Shown: positions 32,371 through 41,883, counted from the first letter of the stretch. The stretch is DNA of 44,192 nucleotides from Granulicatella sp041433555 (GCF_041433555.1 NZ_JAPWBR010000017.1:1-44192), one strand, 5' to 3'. The notes: generated from the letters alone by a model not told the origin. A program made the numbers and translations.

Positions 32371-33273
32371 TTATTTCCCTCTTTCTTCGTTTAATAACTC
32401 TTCAATCCATTGCGAATCGAATTTTCCAGAACGAATCATTTCGATTTCCTTTTTGTATGGGGCAATTTGAACTTTATCTTCTACTTTAATCCATGGTGTT
32501 TCAAGAATTTTTGGAAGATCTTTAAATTCAGGAATATTGATGACGTTCATTAGCGCTTCAAATCCGATTTCTCCAAAACCAAAGTTCTCATGTCTATCTT
32601 TATGCGCTCCAACCGGATTTTTCGAATCATTCACATGAAGTACTTTAATGCGATCAAGACCGACTGTTTTATCAAAGTGAGTTAATACTCCTGATAAATC
32701 ATGTTTAATATCAAATCCTGCATCATGAACATGGCAAGTATCAAACGTTACTGATAAATGTTCATTGTATGTCACGCCATCGATAATACGCGCTATTTCT
32801 TCAAACGTACGTGCTAACTCGGTGCCTTTACCAGCCATTGTTTCTAAAGCAATCTGAACTTTTTGATCTTTCGTTAATACTTGATTTAGTCCATAGATGA
32901 TTTGATTTAAACCAACATCCACACCAGCACCGACATGTGACCCCGGATGAAGAACGACTTGAGTTGCACCTACTGCTTCTGCTCGTTTCAATTCTTCTTT
33001 TAAGAACTCAATTGCAAAATCAATATATCCTTCTTTTGTAGTATTTGCTAAGTTAATAATATACGGCGCATGAACGACAACTTCTTCGATTCCGTTATCT
33101 TTCATAAACATTTTTCCTGCTTCAACATTTAATTCTTCTATTGGTTTTCTTCTTGTATTTTGTGGGGCACCAGTATAAACCATCATGACATTAGCATTAT
33201 AACTTGCTGCTTCCTTTGCAGAATTCAAGAGCATTTCTTTTCCACTCATTGAAACATGAGACCCAATTAACAT
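32371..33273 (-). CDS. nfo: Endonuclease IV (AP endonuclease)
   Basis: 300 residues from the ATG at 33273, six bases after GGAGG; the ATG two codons upstream touches the site. Nfo cuts DNA 5' to abasic sites and works with three zinc ions in a TIM barrel. Conserved segments are IGSHVSMSG at the start, HAPYIINLA near 68, VLHPGSHVGAG near 108, LETMAGKG near 146, FDTCHVHDAGFD near 180 and HVNDSKNPVGAHKDRHENFG near 216-235. It is the first gene of the nfo-zur pair. Confidence 0.95.
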   Translation of the reverse strand: MLIGSHVSMSGKEMLLNSAKEAASYNANVMMVYTGAPQNTRRKPIEELNVEAGKMFMKDNGIEEVVVHAPYIINLANTTKEGYIDFAIEFLKEELKRAEAVGATQVVLHPGSHVGAGVDVGLNQIIYGLNQVLTKDQKVQIALETMAGKGTELARTFEEIARIIDGVTYNEHLSVTFDTCHVHDAGFDIKHDLSGVLTHFDKTVGLDRIKVLHVNDSKNPVGAHKDRHENFGFGEIGFEALMNVINIPEFKDLPKILETPWIKVEDKVQIAPYKKEIEMIRSGKFDSQWIEELLNEERGK

Positions 33274-33306
33274 AATCATCCTCCAACTATTTCATTATTC
33301 TCTATT

Positions 33307-33336
33307 ATTTTACTAAAATAATTCTTCTGCAATCAA
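33307..33336 (-). promoter_or_regulatory. Likely promoter of nfo-zur
   Basis: TTGATT (33331-33336) and TAAAAT (33307-33312) on the minus strand with 18 bases between, back to back with the amidase promoter. Confidence 0.45.
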
Positions 33337-33354
33337 GCTGTAAGCAATTTTTTA

Positions 33355-33383
33355 TACACAAATAGCGCTTTTATTGGTATAAT
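33355..33383 (+). promoter_or_regulatory. Promoter of the amidase gene
   Basis: TACACA (33355-33360) and a perfect TATAAT (33378-33383) with 17 bases between; TGG before the -10 makes it an extended type. Confidence 0.65.
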
Positions 33384-33416
33384 GATTAAGAAATATACAA
33401 ATAAAAAGGAGCCCTT

Positions 33417-34832
33417 ATGGATTCATTACTGAAATTCTTTAAAAAGAAAAATATACAGCAGCTGCTGGGCTTTCTTGTTTCTCTTTTACTACTGTGGATT
33501 ATCGCTTATCCATTAGTGAGTGAAAGTTCGACAATTAAACCGCAAGCAAATACTCAACAAGCCAATACAGATACGAATAGTTCAAACACTGCTACTCAAA
33601 CCTCTACAGTGGTTAAAAATAAAATTGTTCAATTCGCAGTTAATACAAGTGACACTTCTTTAAAGGTATACCATACGATGGATGCTAAAGGTATTCCAGT
33701 TGGCGAAATTAAAAAGAATGAATACTTGTTGGCTTTACACAAACTTGATAATGGTTGGATTCAAGTTCAATATGACGATCAAGTTGCCTATATCGAAGAC
33801 AAGGATATTCTCATTACTACGATGATGAAAGGATATGCATCAGGTGGATTGAAATTACGCGAGACGCAAGATGAAAATTCGAAAGTTCTCTTAACGATTC
33901 CTAACGGTGAACTCTTCTATCTTGTTGAAGAACTAAATGATAAAGTCTTAAAAGTTCGTTATTTCGATAAAGAAGGTTATGTAGACAGCGACTCTACTAA
34001 CTATGCGATTGAAATCATTCAAGAGATTCTCAACAAACAAGCTGGTCTTCCAACTACAATTGACTCTAACAAGATGTTTGTTACTAAACTAAAAGAAACA
34101 CCTATTTACTCAGCTTCCAATGTCACTTCCGATTTAATCGGTACAGTAGATAAAGGAACACAATTTGTGTATGAAGACCGCGAAGGCGATTTCTATAAAG
34201 TATCTGTTGGTAATGGGAAATACGGATATATCCCTTACTGGCTAGTGACTACAAACTTTGCCGGAATCGAAACGGATGAAACGATTCCTCAAGGGATTAA
34301 AAATGCAACAATTGTCATCGATCCAGGACACGGCGGTGAAGATCCAGGTGCTGTTGTAAGCTTCAGTGAAAAGCACGAAGCGGACCATACATTAACAACT
34401 GCTCTACTTGTTAAGAAAGAACTCGAAGCAATGGGTGCTAAAGTTATCTTAACAAGAACTAGCGATACATCCGTGTCTCTTGCAGAGCGTGCAGAAATTA
34501 GTAACAAAAATAATGCAAATGCATTTATTAGTATCCACTTTGATTCTTCTGAAGATGATAGCGCAAGTGGAACAACAGCTTACTACTACAGTGATAAGAG
34601 TGAAAGCTTAAGTCAAACTGTGAATAAATATTTATCTCGAAACCTTCCATTGAAGAATCAAGGAAGCAGATTCCAAAACTTCATGGTTCTTCGAGATAAC
34701 GCTCGACCATCGATTCTTTTAGAACTTGGGTACTTAAACAACCAAGGTGATAACAAGGTGATTTCTTCTGAAGAATATCAACAAAATATCGCTAAAAGTA
34801 TTGCAAACGCACTTAAAGAATACTTCCAATAA
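33417..34832 (+). CDS. N-acetylmuramoyl-L-alanine amidase with SH3-type repeats
   Basis: 471 residues. An uncleaved-looking signal anchor (about 15-33, LLGFLVSLLLLWIIAYPL) leads to a Ser/Thr/Gln linker, then three bacterial SH3-like segments (about 70-120, 135-190 and 215-275; for instance GYASGGLKLRET and GKYGYIPYWLV). The Amidase_3 catalytic domain (about 290-470) has the zinc residues in IDPGHGGEDPGA, the Glu in KHEADH and the His in FISIHFDSS, with the catalytic Glu in LLELGYL near the end. It cuts the bond between MurNAc and the stem peptide and acts outside the membrane in cell separation or wall turnover. ATG behind AAGGAG. Plus strand, single gene. Confidence 0.92.
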   Translation: MDSLLKFFKKKNIQQLLGFLVSLLLLWIIAYPLVSESSTIKPQANTQQANTDTNSSNTATQTSTVVKNKIVQFAVNTSDTSLKVYHTMDAKGIPVGEIKKNEYLLALHKLDNGWIQVQYDDQVAYIEDKDILITTMMKGYASGGLKLRETQDENSKVLLTIPNGELFYLVEELNDKVLKVRYFDKEGYVDSDSTNYAIEIIQEILNKQAGLPTTIDSNKMFVTKLKETPIYSASNVTSDLIGTVDKGTQFVYEDREGDFYKVSVGNGKYGYIPYWLVTTNFAGIETDETIPQGIKNATIVIDPGHGGEDPGAVVSFSEKHEADHTLTTALLVKKELEAMGAKVILTRTSDTSVSLAERAEISNKNNANAFISIHFDSSEDDSASGTTAYYYSDKSESLSQTVNKYLSRNLPLKNQGSRFQNFMVLRDNARPSILLELGYLNNQGDNKVISSEEYQQNIAKSIANALKEYFQ

Positions 34833-34839
34833 AACAAAT

Positions 34840-34880
34840 AGCGATGCTACTCCACATGGAATAGCATCGCTTCTTTTTAT
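34840..34880. terminator. Terminator shared by the amidase gene and thiI
   Basis: AGCGATGCTA and TAGCATCGCT form a perfect ten-pair stem. TTCTTTTTATTTT follows on plus and a weaker T-rich tract on minus. Confidence 0.8.
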
Positions 34881-34881
34881 T

Positions 34882-36099
34882 TTAAAATAAATCATCAATT
34901 TCTTGACTTGTTGTTTCTACTGGAGTTGTATAGTTTGCAGTAATTTCTTCAATCACTGTCCCCTCTACAGCTTCTTTAATTAATCCTTCTATGTCAAGAC
35001 GAGCTTCATATTGACGAGCCTTCTCCAGTTTAGGTTTTGTCTTTGGACTTGGCGGCGCAAACACCGTACAACAATCCTCAAACGGTTGAATCGACAACTC
35101 GAATGTATCAATTTCTTCAGCAACTTTAATAATATCGAGTTTATCCATTGTAGCTACTGGACGAATAATTGGTGTATTTGTGACATCATTAATCGCCACC
35201 ATGCTATCTAATGTTTGAGAAGCCACTTGCCCCACTGATTCCCCATTGGCAATCGCAAGAGCTCGTGCATTTTCTCTAAGTTGATCCGTAATACGAAGCA
35301 TGAAACGACGCATAATTGTCATTAAATACGCTTCCGGTACACTCTTCTTGATTTCCTCTTGAATTCTTGAAAAAGGTACCGTTAAGAATTGAATACTTCC
35401 TCCAAAACGAGCAATTTTAGCTGCTAAGAGTTTTGTTTTCTCTAACGCTTGTGGGCTCGTATACGGTGGGCTTGCAAAGTGCACGCATTGAATTTCCATT
35501 CCACGTTTCATCGCAAGATATCCTGCTACTGGTGAATCAATCCCACCAGATAGCATCAGCATCACACGACCACTTGTTCCAACAGGAAGTCCTCCTGCTC
35601 CTTGGATTGTCTTCAGACTCACCATTAAGTGTTCACGTCGCACATCAATACGTACCGTAATATCTGGTTGTTTTAATTGAACCTTGATGTCTGGAAATGC
35701 TTCAAGAACAGCATCCCCTAAAAACAAGTTGATTTGATTCGTATCCATCTCAAATGTGTGATCCGATCGTCTTGTCATAATCTTAAATGTTTTGCCTTCA
35801 AGATCTTCTTGGCTTAATAAGTCGAGAACAACTTTTTTAGCCACTTCCATATCTTTTTCAACAATATATACTGGTGAAATAGATTGAATCCCAAAAATTG
35901 GTTTTACCTTTTCGATGACTGCTTCTTCAGGCGCTTCATGTAAATCTAAATACATAAAGTCATAATCAGGAATCACCTTTACCTGAGGAAAGTCTACTAA
36001 GGCTTTTTTAATATTTGACGCTAATTTTTGAGTGAACATTTTTTTGTTTCTACCCTTTGTAGAAAGTTCACCATAGCGAATCAAAATTCTAGTTTTCAA
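34882..36099 (-). CDS. thiI: tRNA 4-thiouridine synthase ThiI
   Basis: 405 residues. The ferredoxin-like/THUMP domains (about 1-165) are followed by the PP-loop ATPase with SGGIDSPVAGY near 186. The Cys pair in DCCTVF near 344 is the sulfur-relay region. There is no C-terminal rhodanese domain, as is usual in Firmicutes, so the sulfur donor is probably the desulfurase encoded just upstream. It makes s4U8 in tRNA and can supply sulfur for thiamine. The start codon is TTG at 36099, six bases after GGAGG. Last gene of the leuS-nifS-thiI unit. Confidence 0.95.
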   Translation of the reverse strand: MKTRILIRYGELSTKGRNKKMFTQKLASNIKKALVDFPQVKVIPDYDFMYLDLHEAPEEAVIEKVKPIFGIQSISPVYIVEKDMEVAKKVVLDLLSQEDLEGKTFKIMTRRSDHTFEMDTNQINLFLGDAVLEAFPDIKVQLKQPDITVRIDVRREHLMVSLKTIQGAGGLPVGTSGRVMLMLSGGIDSPVAGYLAMKRGMEIQCVHFASPPYTSPQALEKTKLLAAKIARFGGSIQFLTVPFSRIQEEIKKSVPEAYLMTIMRRFMLRITDQLRENARALAIANGESVGQVASQTLDSMVAINDVTNTPIIRPVATMDKLDIIKVAEEIDTFELSIQPFEDCCTVFAPPSPKTKPKLEKARQYEARLDIEGLIKEAVEGTVIEEITANYTTPVETTSQEIDDLF

Positions 36100-36112
36100 C
36101 GATTTCCTCCTT

Positions 36113-37237
36113 TTATTTTAAAAACGAAAATTGTTTCATTAACTGATGCAGAACCTCGATAAACTGTTCGACTTCTTCTTTCGTATTGTCGTTTGAGAAG
36201 CTTACACGAACGGCTCCTGTCGCCCATTCAGTTGGCACATCCATCGCATAAAGCGTACTAGATGAATCTCCTTTTTTACTTGAACAAGCCGAAGTCGTAG
36301 AAATATAAATGCCGTGATTTTCAAAGGCATGGACAACCACTTCTCCACGAACGCCTTTAATGGCAAAGCATAATACATGAGACGCTCCATCTTCAGGCGA
36401 GAAGATGCGAATTTCAGGTTTTGTTGCTAACTCTTTCCATAATTGACTACGAAGTTTCCTCGTAACAGACTGTTCTTCTAAAGCCATTCGAAGAGCTTTT
36501 GTTGTAGCTACAATTCCTGGAAGGTTTTCCGTTGTACTACGTTCTCCTTTTTCTTGTCCGCCACCAGTTAAGAGGGCTTGAATCTTTCGTCCAAATTTCT
36601 TATACATAATCCCAACGCCTCTTGGTCCATGGAATTTATGCGCAGAAAGGCTCAATAAGTCAATACGTCCAATAAATAATAACTGGCTTGCGCGTTCTAC
36701 TGCTTGCACACAGTCCACATGAAAATGAATCGATGGATATTCCTCTAGTACTTTGGCAATCTCAGCAATTGGTTGAACTGCTCCAACTTCATTATTAACA
36801 GCCATCACACTTACTAAAATCGTATCTTTACGAAGGCTCTCTTTTAATTGGTCTACACTTACAATCCCTTTAGAATCGACATCTAAGTACGTCACTTCAA
36901 ACCCGAAGCGTTCAAGTTGCTTACATGTTTGAATGACTGAAGGATGTTCAATCTTTGTCGTAATGATATGCTTCCCAAATACAGATTTTTCTAGAGCTGT
37001 TCCTTTAATCGCCCAGTTATTCGATTCAGTTCCGCCTGAGGTGAAGAAAATCTCCTCAGGTTGAACTGATAATAAACTAGCTACTTGAGCTCTAGCTTTG
37101 GTCAACACTTGGTAAGCATCGACTCCTAATTGGTGTAAGCTTGATGGATTTCCGAAGAACTTTTGGCTAACTTGAACATAGCTCGTTAATGCATCATCAT
37201 AAATTTTCGTTGTTGCTGCATTATCAAAATAAATCAT
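36113..37237 (-). CDS. Cysteine desulfurase (NifS/NifZ type)
   Basis: 374 residues. A PLP enzyme that takes sulfur from cysteine to an active-site Cys. MIYFDNAATTKIY is the family start. The PLP lysine is in SLSAHKFHGPRG near 205, and the catalytic Cys in TSACSSKKG near 320, a short active-site loop. It lies 13 bases before thiI, the pairing in which B. subtilis NifZ serves ThiI, so a dedicated role in s4U formation is likely. ATG behind GAAAGGATAG. It follows leuS with 22 bases between. Confidence 0.92.
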   Translation of the reverse strand: MIYFDNAATTKIYDDALTSYVQVSQKFFGNPSSLHQLGVDAYQVLTKARAQVASLLSVQPEEIFFTSGGTESNNWAIKGTALEKSVFGKHIITTKIEHPSVIQTCKQLERFGFEVTYLDVDSKGIVSVDQLKESLRKDTILVSVMAVNNEVGAVQPIAEIAKVLEEYPSIHFHVDCVQAVERASQLLFIGRIDLLSLSAHKFHGPRGVGIMYKKFGRKIQALLTGGGQEKGERSTTENLPGIVATTKALRMALEEQSVTRKLRSQLWKELATKPEIRIFSPEDGASHVLCFAIKGVRGEVVVHAFENHGIYISTTSACSSKKGDSSSTLYAMDVPTEWATGAVRVSFSNDNTKEEVEQFIEVLHQLMKQFSFLK

Positions 37238-37259
37238 TCTACTATCCTTTCAAATTCCA

Positions 37260-39674
37260 TTAGTTCGCAACGATGTTTACTAAACGTCCTGGAACGGCAA
37301 TCACTTTACGGATTGTTTTTCCTTCGATGGCAGATTTCACAGAATCATGCTCTTTTGCAAGTGCTTCAAGAGCTGCAGCGTCTGCATTTGTAGGAACCAT
37401 TACGCGTGCTTTAATTTTTCCATTGACTTGGAAAATCACTTCTACTTCGTCTTCTACTAATTTAGATTCATCGTAAGTTGGCCATGGTTCGTAGCTAATT
37501 GATTCTGTGAATCCGAATTTACTCCAGATTTCTTCAGCCATATGTGGTGCTAATGGCGCAATCAACTGTACAAGACCTTTCATATATTCGAATGGTAAAG
37601 CATCTGCTTTATAAGCTTCGTTAACGAAAATCATCATTTGAGAAATTGCAGTATTGAAATGCAACTCTTCGTAGTCTTCGGTCACTTTCTTCACTGTTTG
37701 ATGGTACACTTTATCCAATTTACCATCGTTTAGTTTTGTGATACGGTCACGCATTTTACCATTATCATCAATCATCAATCTCCAGAAGCGGTCTAGGAAC
37801 TTACGGCTACCTTCAAGTCCTTTTTCACTCCAAGCAATCGATGCGTCAAGTGGCCCCATGAACATTTCATAAACACGTAATGTATCCGCACCATATTCTC
37901 GAACCACATCATCAGGGTTTACTACATTTCCTTTTGATTTAGACATTTTCTCGTTACCTTCACCAAGAATCATTCCTTGGTTAAATAATTTTTGGAATGG
38001 TTCTTTGTTAGGAACCACGCCTAAATCGTATAACACTTTATACCAGAAACGAGCATATAGTAAGTGAAGAACGGCATGCTCTGCACCACCAATATATAAA
38101 TCAACTGGTAACCATTGTTTTACTTTTTCAGGATCTGCAAGTCTTTCTTTGTTATGTGGATCAACATAACGTACAAAGTACCATGAGCTTCCTGCCCATT
38201 GTGGCATTGTATTTGTTTCACGACGACCTTTCTTACCTGTTACAGGGTCTGTGACATAAAGCCAGTCATCAATTGCAGCCAGTGGTGATTCACCTGTACC
38301 ACTAGGACGAATTTTATCTGTTTTTGGTAATACTAATGGCAATTCTGATTCAGGAACAGTTGTCATAGTACCGTCTTCCCAATGAATCACTGGAATTGGT
38401 TCTCCCCAATAACGTTGACGAGAGAACAACCAGTCGCGTAGACGATAGCTTACTTTAGCTGCACCTACGCCATGTTCTTCTAGCCATTCATTCATTTTTG
38501 CAATCGCGTCGGCTTTATTCAATCCATCAAGGAATTCTGAATGGATATGCACACCGTCACCAGTGTATGCTTCTTCTTCAACGTTTCCGCCTTCGATGAC
38601 TGGAAGGATGTCTAATCCAAAGACTTTAGCAAATTCATAGTCACGTTCATCGTGCGCTGGAACGGCCATAATCGCACCTGTACCATAAGTACTTAATACA
38701 TAGTCCGCAATCCAGATTGGAATTTCTTTCCCGTTCACTGGGTTAATCGCATATGCTCCAGTGAATACTCCTGTTTTTTCTTTAGAAAGTTCTGTACGTT
38801 CTAAGTCAGATTTTGTAGAAACAGCAGCAATATAAGCATCTACTGCTTCTTTTTGTTCAGGAGTGACAATCTTTTGAACTAATTCATGTTCTGGCGCTAA
38901 TACATTGTAAGTCGCTCCAAATAATGTATCCGGACGTGTTGTGAAGACTTCGAAGCTTTCATCTGTTCCTTTAACGTTGAAACGAACTTGAGCCCCTTCT
39001 GAGCGACCAATCCAGTTACGTTGCATATCTTTAATGCTTTCTGGCCAATCTAGATCATCCAAATCTTCTAATAGACGATCCGCATAAGCTGTGATTTTAA
39101 GCATCCATTGTTTCATTGGTTTACGGTAAACAGGATGTCCTCCACGTTCACTCTTACCATCGATTACTTCTTCGTTAGCAAGTACTGTTCCAAGAGCTGG
39201 ACACCAGTTCACTGGAATTTCAGCTTCATATGCAAGTCCCATTTCCACTAATTTAGTGAAAATCCATTGAGTCCATTTATAGTATTCTGGATCCGTTGTA
39301 TTAATTTCGCGGTCCCAGTCATAGCTGAACCCTAATTCATTAATTTGACGTTTGAAGTTCGCAACGTTTACTTTTGTGAATTCTGCTGGGTCATTTCCTG
39401 TATCAAGAGCGTATTGTTCTGCAGGGAGTCCAAATGCATCCCATCCCATTGGGTGAAGTACATTGTATCCTTGTGCACGTTTCATACGAGAAATGGCATC
39501 TGTTGCTGTATAACCTTCTGGGTGTCCTACGTGAAGTCCTTGTCCTGAAGGATAAGGGAACATATCTAACGCGTAGAAGTTTTTCTTAGAAGGATCTTCT
39601 GTTGTTTTGAACGTATGATGTTCTTTCCAATATTTTTGCCATTTAGGCTCGATTTCTAGATGATTAAATGTCAT
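37260..39674 (-). CDS. leuS: Leucyl-tRNA synthetase
   Basis: 804 residues from MTFNHLEIEPKWQKYW. The frame is open 24 codons further upstream, but those bases belong to the T-box terminator; the ATG at 39674 follows AAAGGAGTG. Class I motifs are the HIGH-type PSGQGLHVGHPEGY near 40-53 and KMSKSKGNVV near 573. The editing domain (CP1) at about 220-420 carries TTRPDTLFGATY and the conserved DERDYEF segment. The anticodon-binding helices and C-terminal domain are complete. Confidence 0.97.
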   Translation of the reverse strand: MTFNHLEIEPKWQKYWKEHHTFKTTEDPSKKNFYALDMFPYPSGQGLHVGHPEGYTATDAISRMKRAQGYNVLHPMGWDAFGLPAEQYALDTGNDPAEFTKVNVANFKRQINELGFSYDWDREINTTDPEYYKWTQWIFTKLVEMGLAYEAEIPVNWCPALGTVLANEEVIDGKSERGGHPVYRKPMKQWMLKITAYADRLLEDLDDLDWPESIKDMQRNWIGRSEGAQVRFNVKGTDESFEVFTTRPDTLFGATYNVLAPEHELVQKIVTPEQKEAVDAYIAAVSTKSDLERTELSKEKTGVFTGAYAINPVNGKEIPIWIADYVLSTYGTGAIMAVPAHDERDYEFAKVFGLDILPVIEGGNVEEEAYTGDGVHIHSEFLDGLNKADAIAKMNEWLEEHGVGAAKVSYRLRDWLFSRQRYWGEPIPVIHWEDGTMTTVPESELPLVLPKTDKIRPSGTGESPLAAIDDWLYVTDPVTGKKGRRETNTMPQWAGSSWYFVRYVDPHNKERLADPEKVKQWLPVDLYIGGAEHAVLHLLYARFWYKVLYDLGVVPNKEPFQKLFNQGMILGEGNEKMSKSKGNVVNPDDVVREYGADTLRVYEMFMGPLDASIAWSEKGLEGSRKFLDRFWRLMIDDNGKMRDRITKLNDGKLDKVYHQTVKKVTEDYEELHFNTAISQMMIFVNEAYKADALPFEYMKGLVQLIAPLAPHMAEEIWSKFGFTESISYEPWPTYDESKLVEDEVEVIFQVNGKIKARVMVPTNADAAALEALAKEHDSVKSAIEGKTIRKVIAVPGRLVNIVAN

Positions 39675-39687
39675 CTGATTCACTCCT

Positions 39688-39916
39688 TTCAAAATAAAAA
39701 ACGCCCCACCTGTCAATGACAGATAGGACGCAATACGTGTTACCACCTAATTATTTTACTCATCTTACCTGTAACGCTGGCGAGGCGGAAACTCTTACTA
39801 TTAGTTCAGAGTTCAGCTAAAAGGCGAGTTCAGTTTATTGAAATGATGCATTTTCACCAGCCATGCACTCTCTACGTCTATCAAAGAAACTTACTATTCC
39901 TCTATCTGCTTTTGTG
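39688..39916 (-). promoter_or_regulatory. T-box riboswitch, leucine type
   Basis: The T-box AGGTGGTAACACG is at 39736-39748 (minus). It is followed by a terminator hairpin (GTCCTATCTGTC with GACAGGTGGGGC and a T run, about 39690-39730). Upstream, the distal loop GGCTGGTGAAAATGC of stem I is seen, and a CTC leucine codon at 39826-39828 in GAACTCGCC is the likely specifier. It should raise leuS expression when tRNA-Leu is uncharged. Confidence 0.9.
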
Positions 39917-39922
39917 AGTCTT

Positions 39923-39951
39923 ATTCTAGCAGATTATTTTGAAACTTTCAA
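39923..39951 (-). promoter_or_regulatory. leuS promoter inside the end of the autolysin gene
   Basis: TTGAAA (39946-39951) and TAGAAT (39923-39928) on the minus strand with 17 bases between; TGC before the -10 adds an extended element. The -35 box lies in the last codons of the autolysin gene. Confidence 0.6.
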
Positions 39952-41811
39952 CACTTGACCAACACGGATGTTGTTTGAAGTTAAGCCATTTAAAGCTTTT
40001 AATTCAGATAATGTTAATCCGTTATTCTTAGCGATACGGAATAAAGTATCACCAGCTTGAACAGTGTGAGTTGATGCACCTGTTGAATAGCTTACTGTTT
40101 TAGCTGAAGTTGTAGTTGTTGTTTTTGCTGATCCAGATACCGCTAATTGTTGACCAGGACGGATTGTGCTTGTTTCTGACAAACCGTTGATTGATAACAA
40201 TGTTGTTAATGAAATACCGTGGTTGTAAGCAATACGGTATAAAGTATCTCCTGCTTTAACAGTATAAGTACCGTTACCAGATGTTGACCCAGCTGATTGG
40301 TAGCTTACTTGTGTAGCAGTTGCTTGGCTAGCATTTCCTGAAACAGATAATGTTTGGCCAGGACGGATTACTGAAGATTGTGATAATCCATTGATGCTTA
40401 ATAATGTATTTAAGCTCATGCCTGAACGACGAGCAATACTGTATAATGTATCACCTGCTTGAACTGTATATGTTCCAGAAGTTGATGTTGAAGTCGCCGT
40501 TGTTTTAGATGGTGTGTATCCAGCAGATACTGTACGTCCATCTGATTGACCAACTGTTAAGCTTTGTCCAGGGAAAATCACTGATGATTGTGATAATCCG
40601 TTGATGCTTAATAATGTGTTTAAGCTCATGCCTGAACGACGTGCAATACTGTATAAAGTATCTCCAGGTTGTACAATGTAGTTACCTCCGCTTGTACGAG
40701 TTGAAGCAGTATTTGTTTTAACAACTGTTGATGCAGATTCGCCACCTACAACACGTAAAGTTTGACCTGGTTGGATTACGCTAGAAGTAGAAATTCCATT
40801 TGCTGAAACTAATTGAGATAAACTCATACCGAATTTACGGCTAATTCCATATAATGTATCCCCTGCTTTAACAGTGTAGTACCCATTTGCAGTTGCTTTA
40901 GCAGTATTTGAAACTGATTTTGTGCTAACTGTTGTAGCTACTGTAGAGTTTGTTTGTTTTGCTGGTGTACCTAAAGATAATGATTGACCAGGACGAATCA
41001 CTGATGAAGTTGATAAACCATTCACAGTTAATAATTGGTCCACACTTACACCAGCTTTACGGCTGATACCGTATAAGGTATCACCTGCTTGAACTGTGTA
41101 TTGTCCACCAACTGAAGAAGTTCTTTCTTCAATACCAGCAGCAATTGCAGTTGCAGTTCCATTATCATATTTTGTTAATCCATATTGTTCAATAATACGG
41201 TTTAATTTTGCGTAATATGCAGTATCTGTTGCATAACGTCCTGTTAAGTAACGTGTAGCATCTTGATAGCTGTTTGTACGGCTCTTCCATGCACCTGAAT
41301 AGAACATTGGCGCACCTTTAATACCGTTAATAATTTTATCTACATAATCATCCATAGACTCTTTGTAAGAAGGATATTTTCTGAAGTTGTCGTAAATACC
41401 ATAGTATTTTTGAGCTCCAGCATCTTCTAATGTATACATGTTTACAGATTGACCGTTATAGTTCCCTTTCACACCAAATAAGTTGTGGTTTGGTTCAGCA
41501 GATAACGCACTAGTTCCCCATGCAGATTCTAACGCTGCCTGTGCGATCATTACTGAAGTATATACATCTTTTCCTTCTGTAGCTTGTTGAGCTGCAGGAA
41601 TAATTTTATTTAAGAATTGTTGCGCTGGTGATTGTACTTGATTTGAAGTTACTGTATATGCATGTGATTTTGGCGCAAGTACTAATCCCGCTACTGTCGT
41701 CGCTCCAACAACTGCAACTGTCTTTTGTAAGTTTTTATTTGCAGCCTTTAAAGCTTTCATTTGTTTTTCCTTTTTCAAACGTAAATATCTTTCGTGTTTT
41801 GTTTCTGTCAT
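39934..41811 (-). CDS. Autolysin: GH73-type glucosaminidase with six LysM domains
   Basis: 625 residues from the ATG at 41811, eight bases after GGAGG; the ATG five codons upstream lies on the site itself. A long, highly basic signal region (about 1-50, ending AGLVLAPKSHA) precedes a glucosaminidase domain (about 60-210) with the catalytic Glu in AQAALESAWG and the motifs NHNLFGVKG and YPSYKESM. Six LysM repeats of about 45 residues follow, each with a [VI]-QAGDTLY-type core and a NGL..S..I.PGQ end, joined by Ser/Thr linkers. LysM binds peptidoglycan. The enzyme should cut the glycan strand and act in daughter-cell separation, like AcmA and AtlA. Repeats 3 and 4 are almost identical in DNA. 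Confidence 0.93.
   Translation of the reverse strand: MTETKHERYLRLKKEKQMKALKAANKNLQKTVAVVGATTVAGLVLAPKSHAYTVTSNQVQSPAQQFLNKIIPAAQQATEGKDVYTSVMIAQAALESAWGTSALSAEPNHNLFGVKGNYNGQSVNMYTLEDAGAQKYYGIYDNFRKYPSYKESMDDYVDKIINGIKGAPMFYSGAWKSRTNSYQDATRYLTGRYATDTAYYAKLNRIIEQYGLTKYDNGTATAIAAGIEERTSSVGGQYTVQAGDTLYGISRKAGVSVDQLLTVNGLSTSSVIRPGQSLSLGTPAKQTNSTVATTVSTKSVSNTAKATANGYYTVKAGDTLYGISRKFGMSLSQLVSANGISTSSVIQPGQTLRVVGGESASTVVKTNTASTRTSGGNYIVQPGDTLYSIARRSGMSLNTLLSINGLSQSSVIFPGQSLTVGQSDGRTVSAGYTPSKTTATSTSTSGTYTVQAGDTLYSIARRSGMSLNTLLSINGLSQSSVIRPGQTLSVSGNASQATATQVSYQSAGSTSGNGTYTVKAGDTLYRIAYNHGISLTTLLSINGLSETSTIRPGQQLAVSGSAKTTTTTSAKTVSYSTGASTHTVQAGDTLFRIAKNNGLTLSELKALNGLTSNNIRVGQVLKVSK
40376..40452. repeat. 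LysM repeat 4 core, near-identical to 40586-40662
   Basis: A 77-base segment that matches 40586-40662 at 73 of 77 positions, 210 bases apart. It codes for the core of LysM domain 4 of the autolysin. Confidence 0.85.
40586..40662. repeat. LysM repeat 3 core, near-identical to 40376-40452
   Basis: Partner of the copy at 40376-40452, coding for the core of LysM domain 3. The high match compared with the other four LysM units indicates recent duplication or gene conversion. Confidence 0.85.
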
Positions 41812-41847
41812 CCTTTTTTCCTCCATCTAAAAACTAATTCGTTATTC

Positions 41848-41875
41848 ATTATAGTAGGATAAATTCTTTTGTGTA
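41848..41875 (-). promoter_or_regulatory. Promoter of the autolysin gene
   Basis: TACACA (41870-41875) and a perfect TATAAT (41848-41853) on the minus strand with 16 bases between. Confidence 0.55.
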
Positions 41876-41883
41876 GGGGAACG

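Noticed and set aside
32129..32489. Open frames on plus over the zur/nfo junction with His- or Met-rich products
   Set aside because: They are the complement of the His-rich codons of zur and have no ribosome binding site or promoter.
39675..39746. 24-codon N-terminal extension of leuS
   Set aside because: These bases form the T-box terminator hairpin and the leader, and the ATG at 39674 has the ribosome binding site and the family start.
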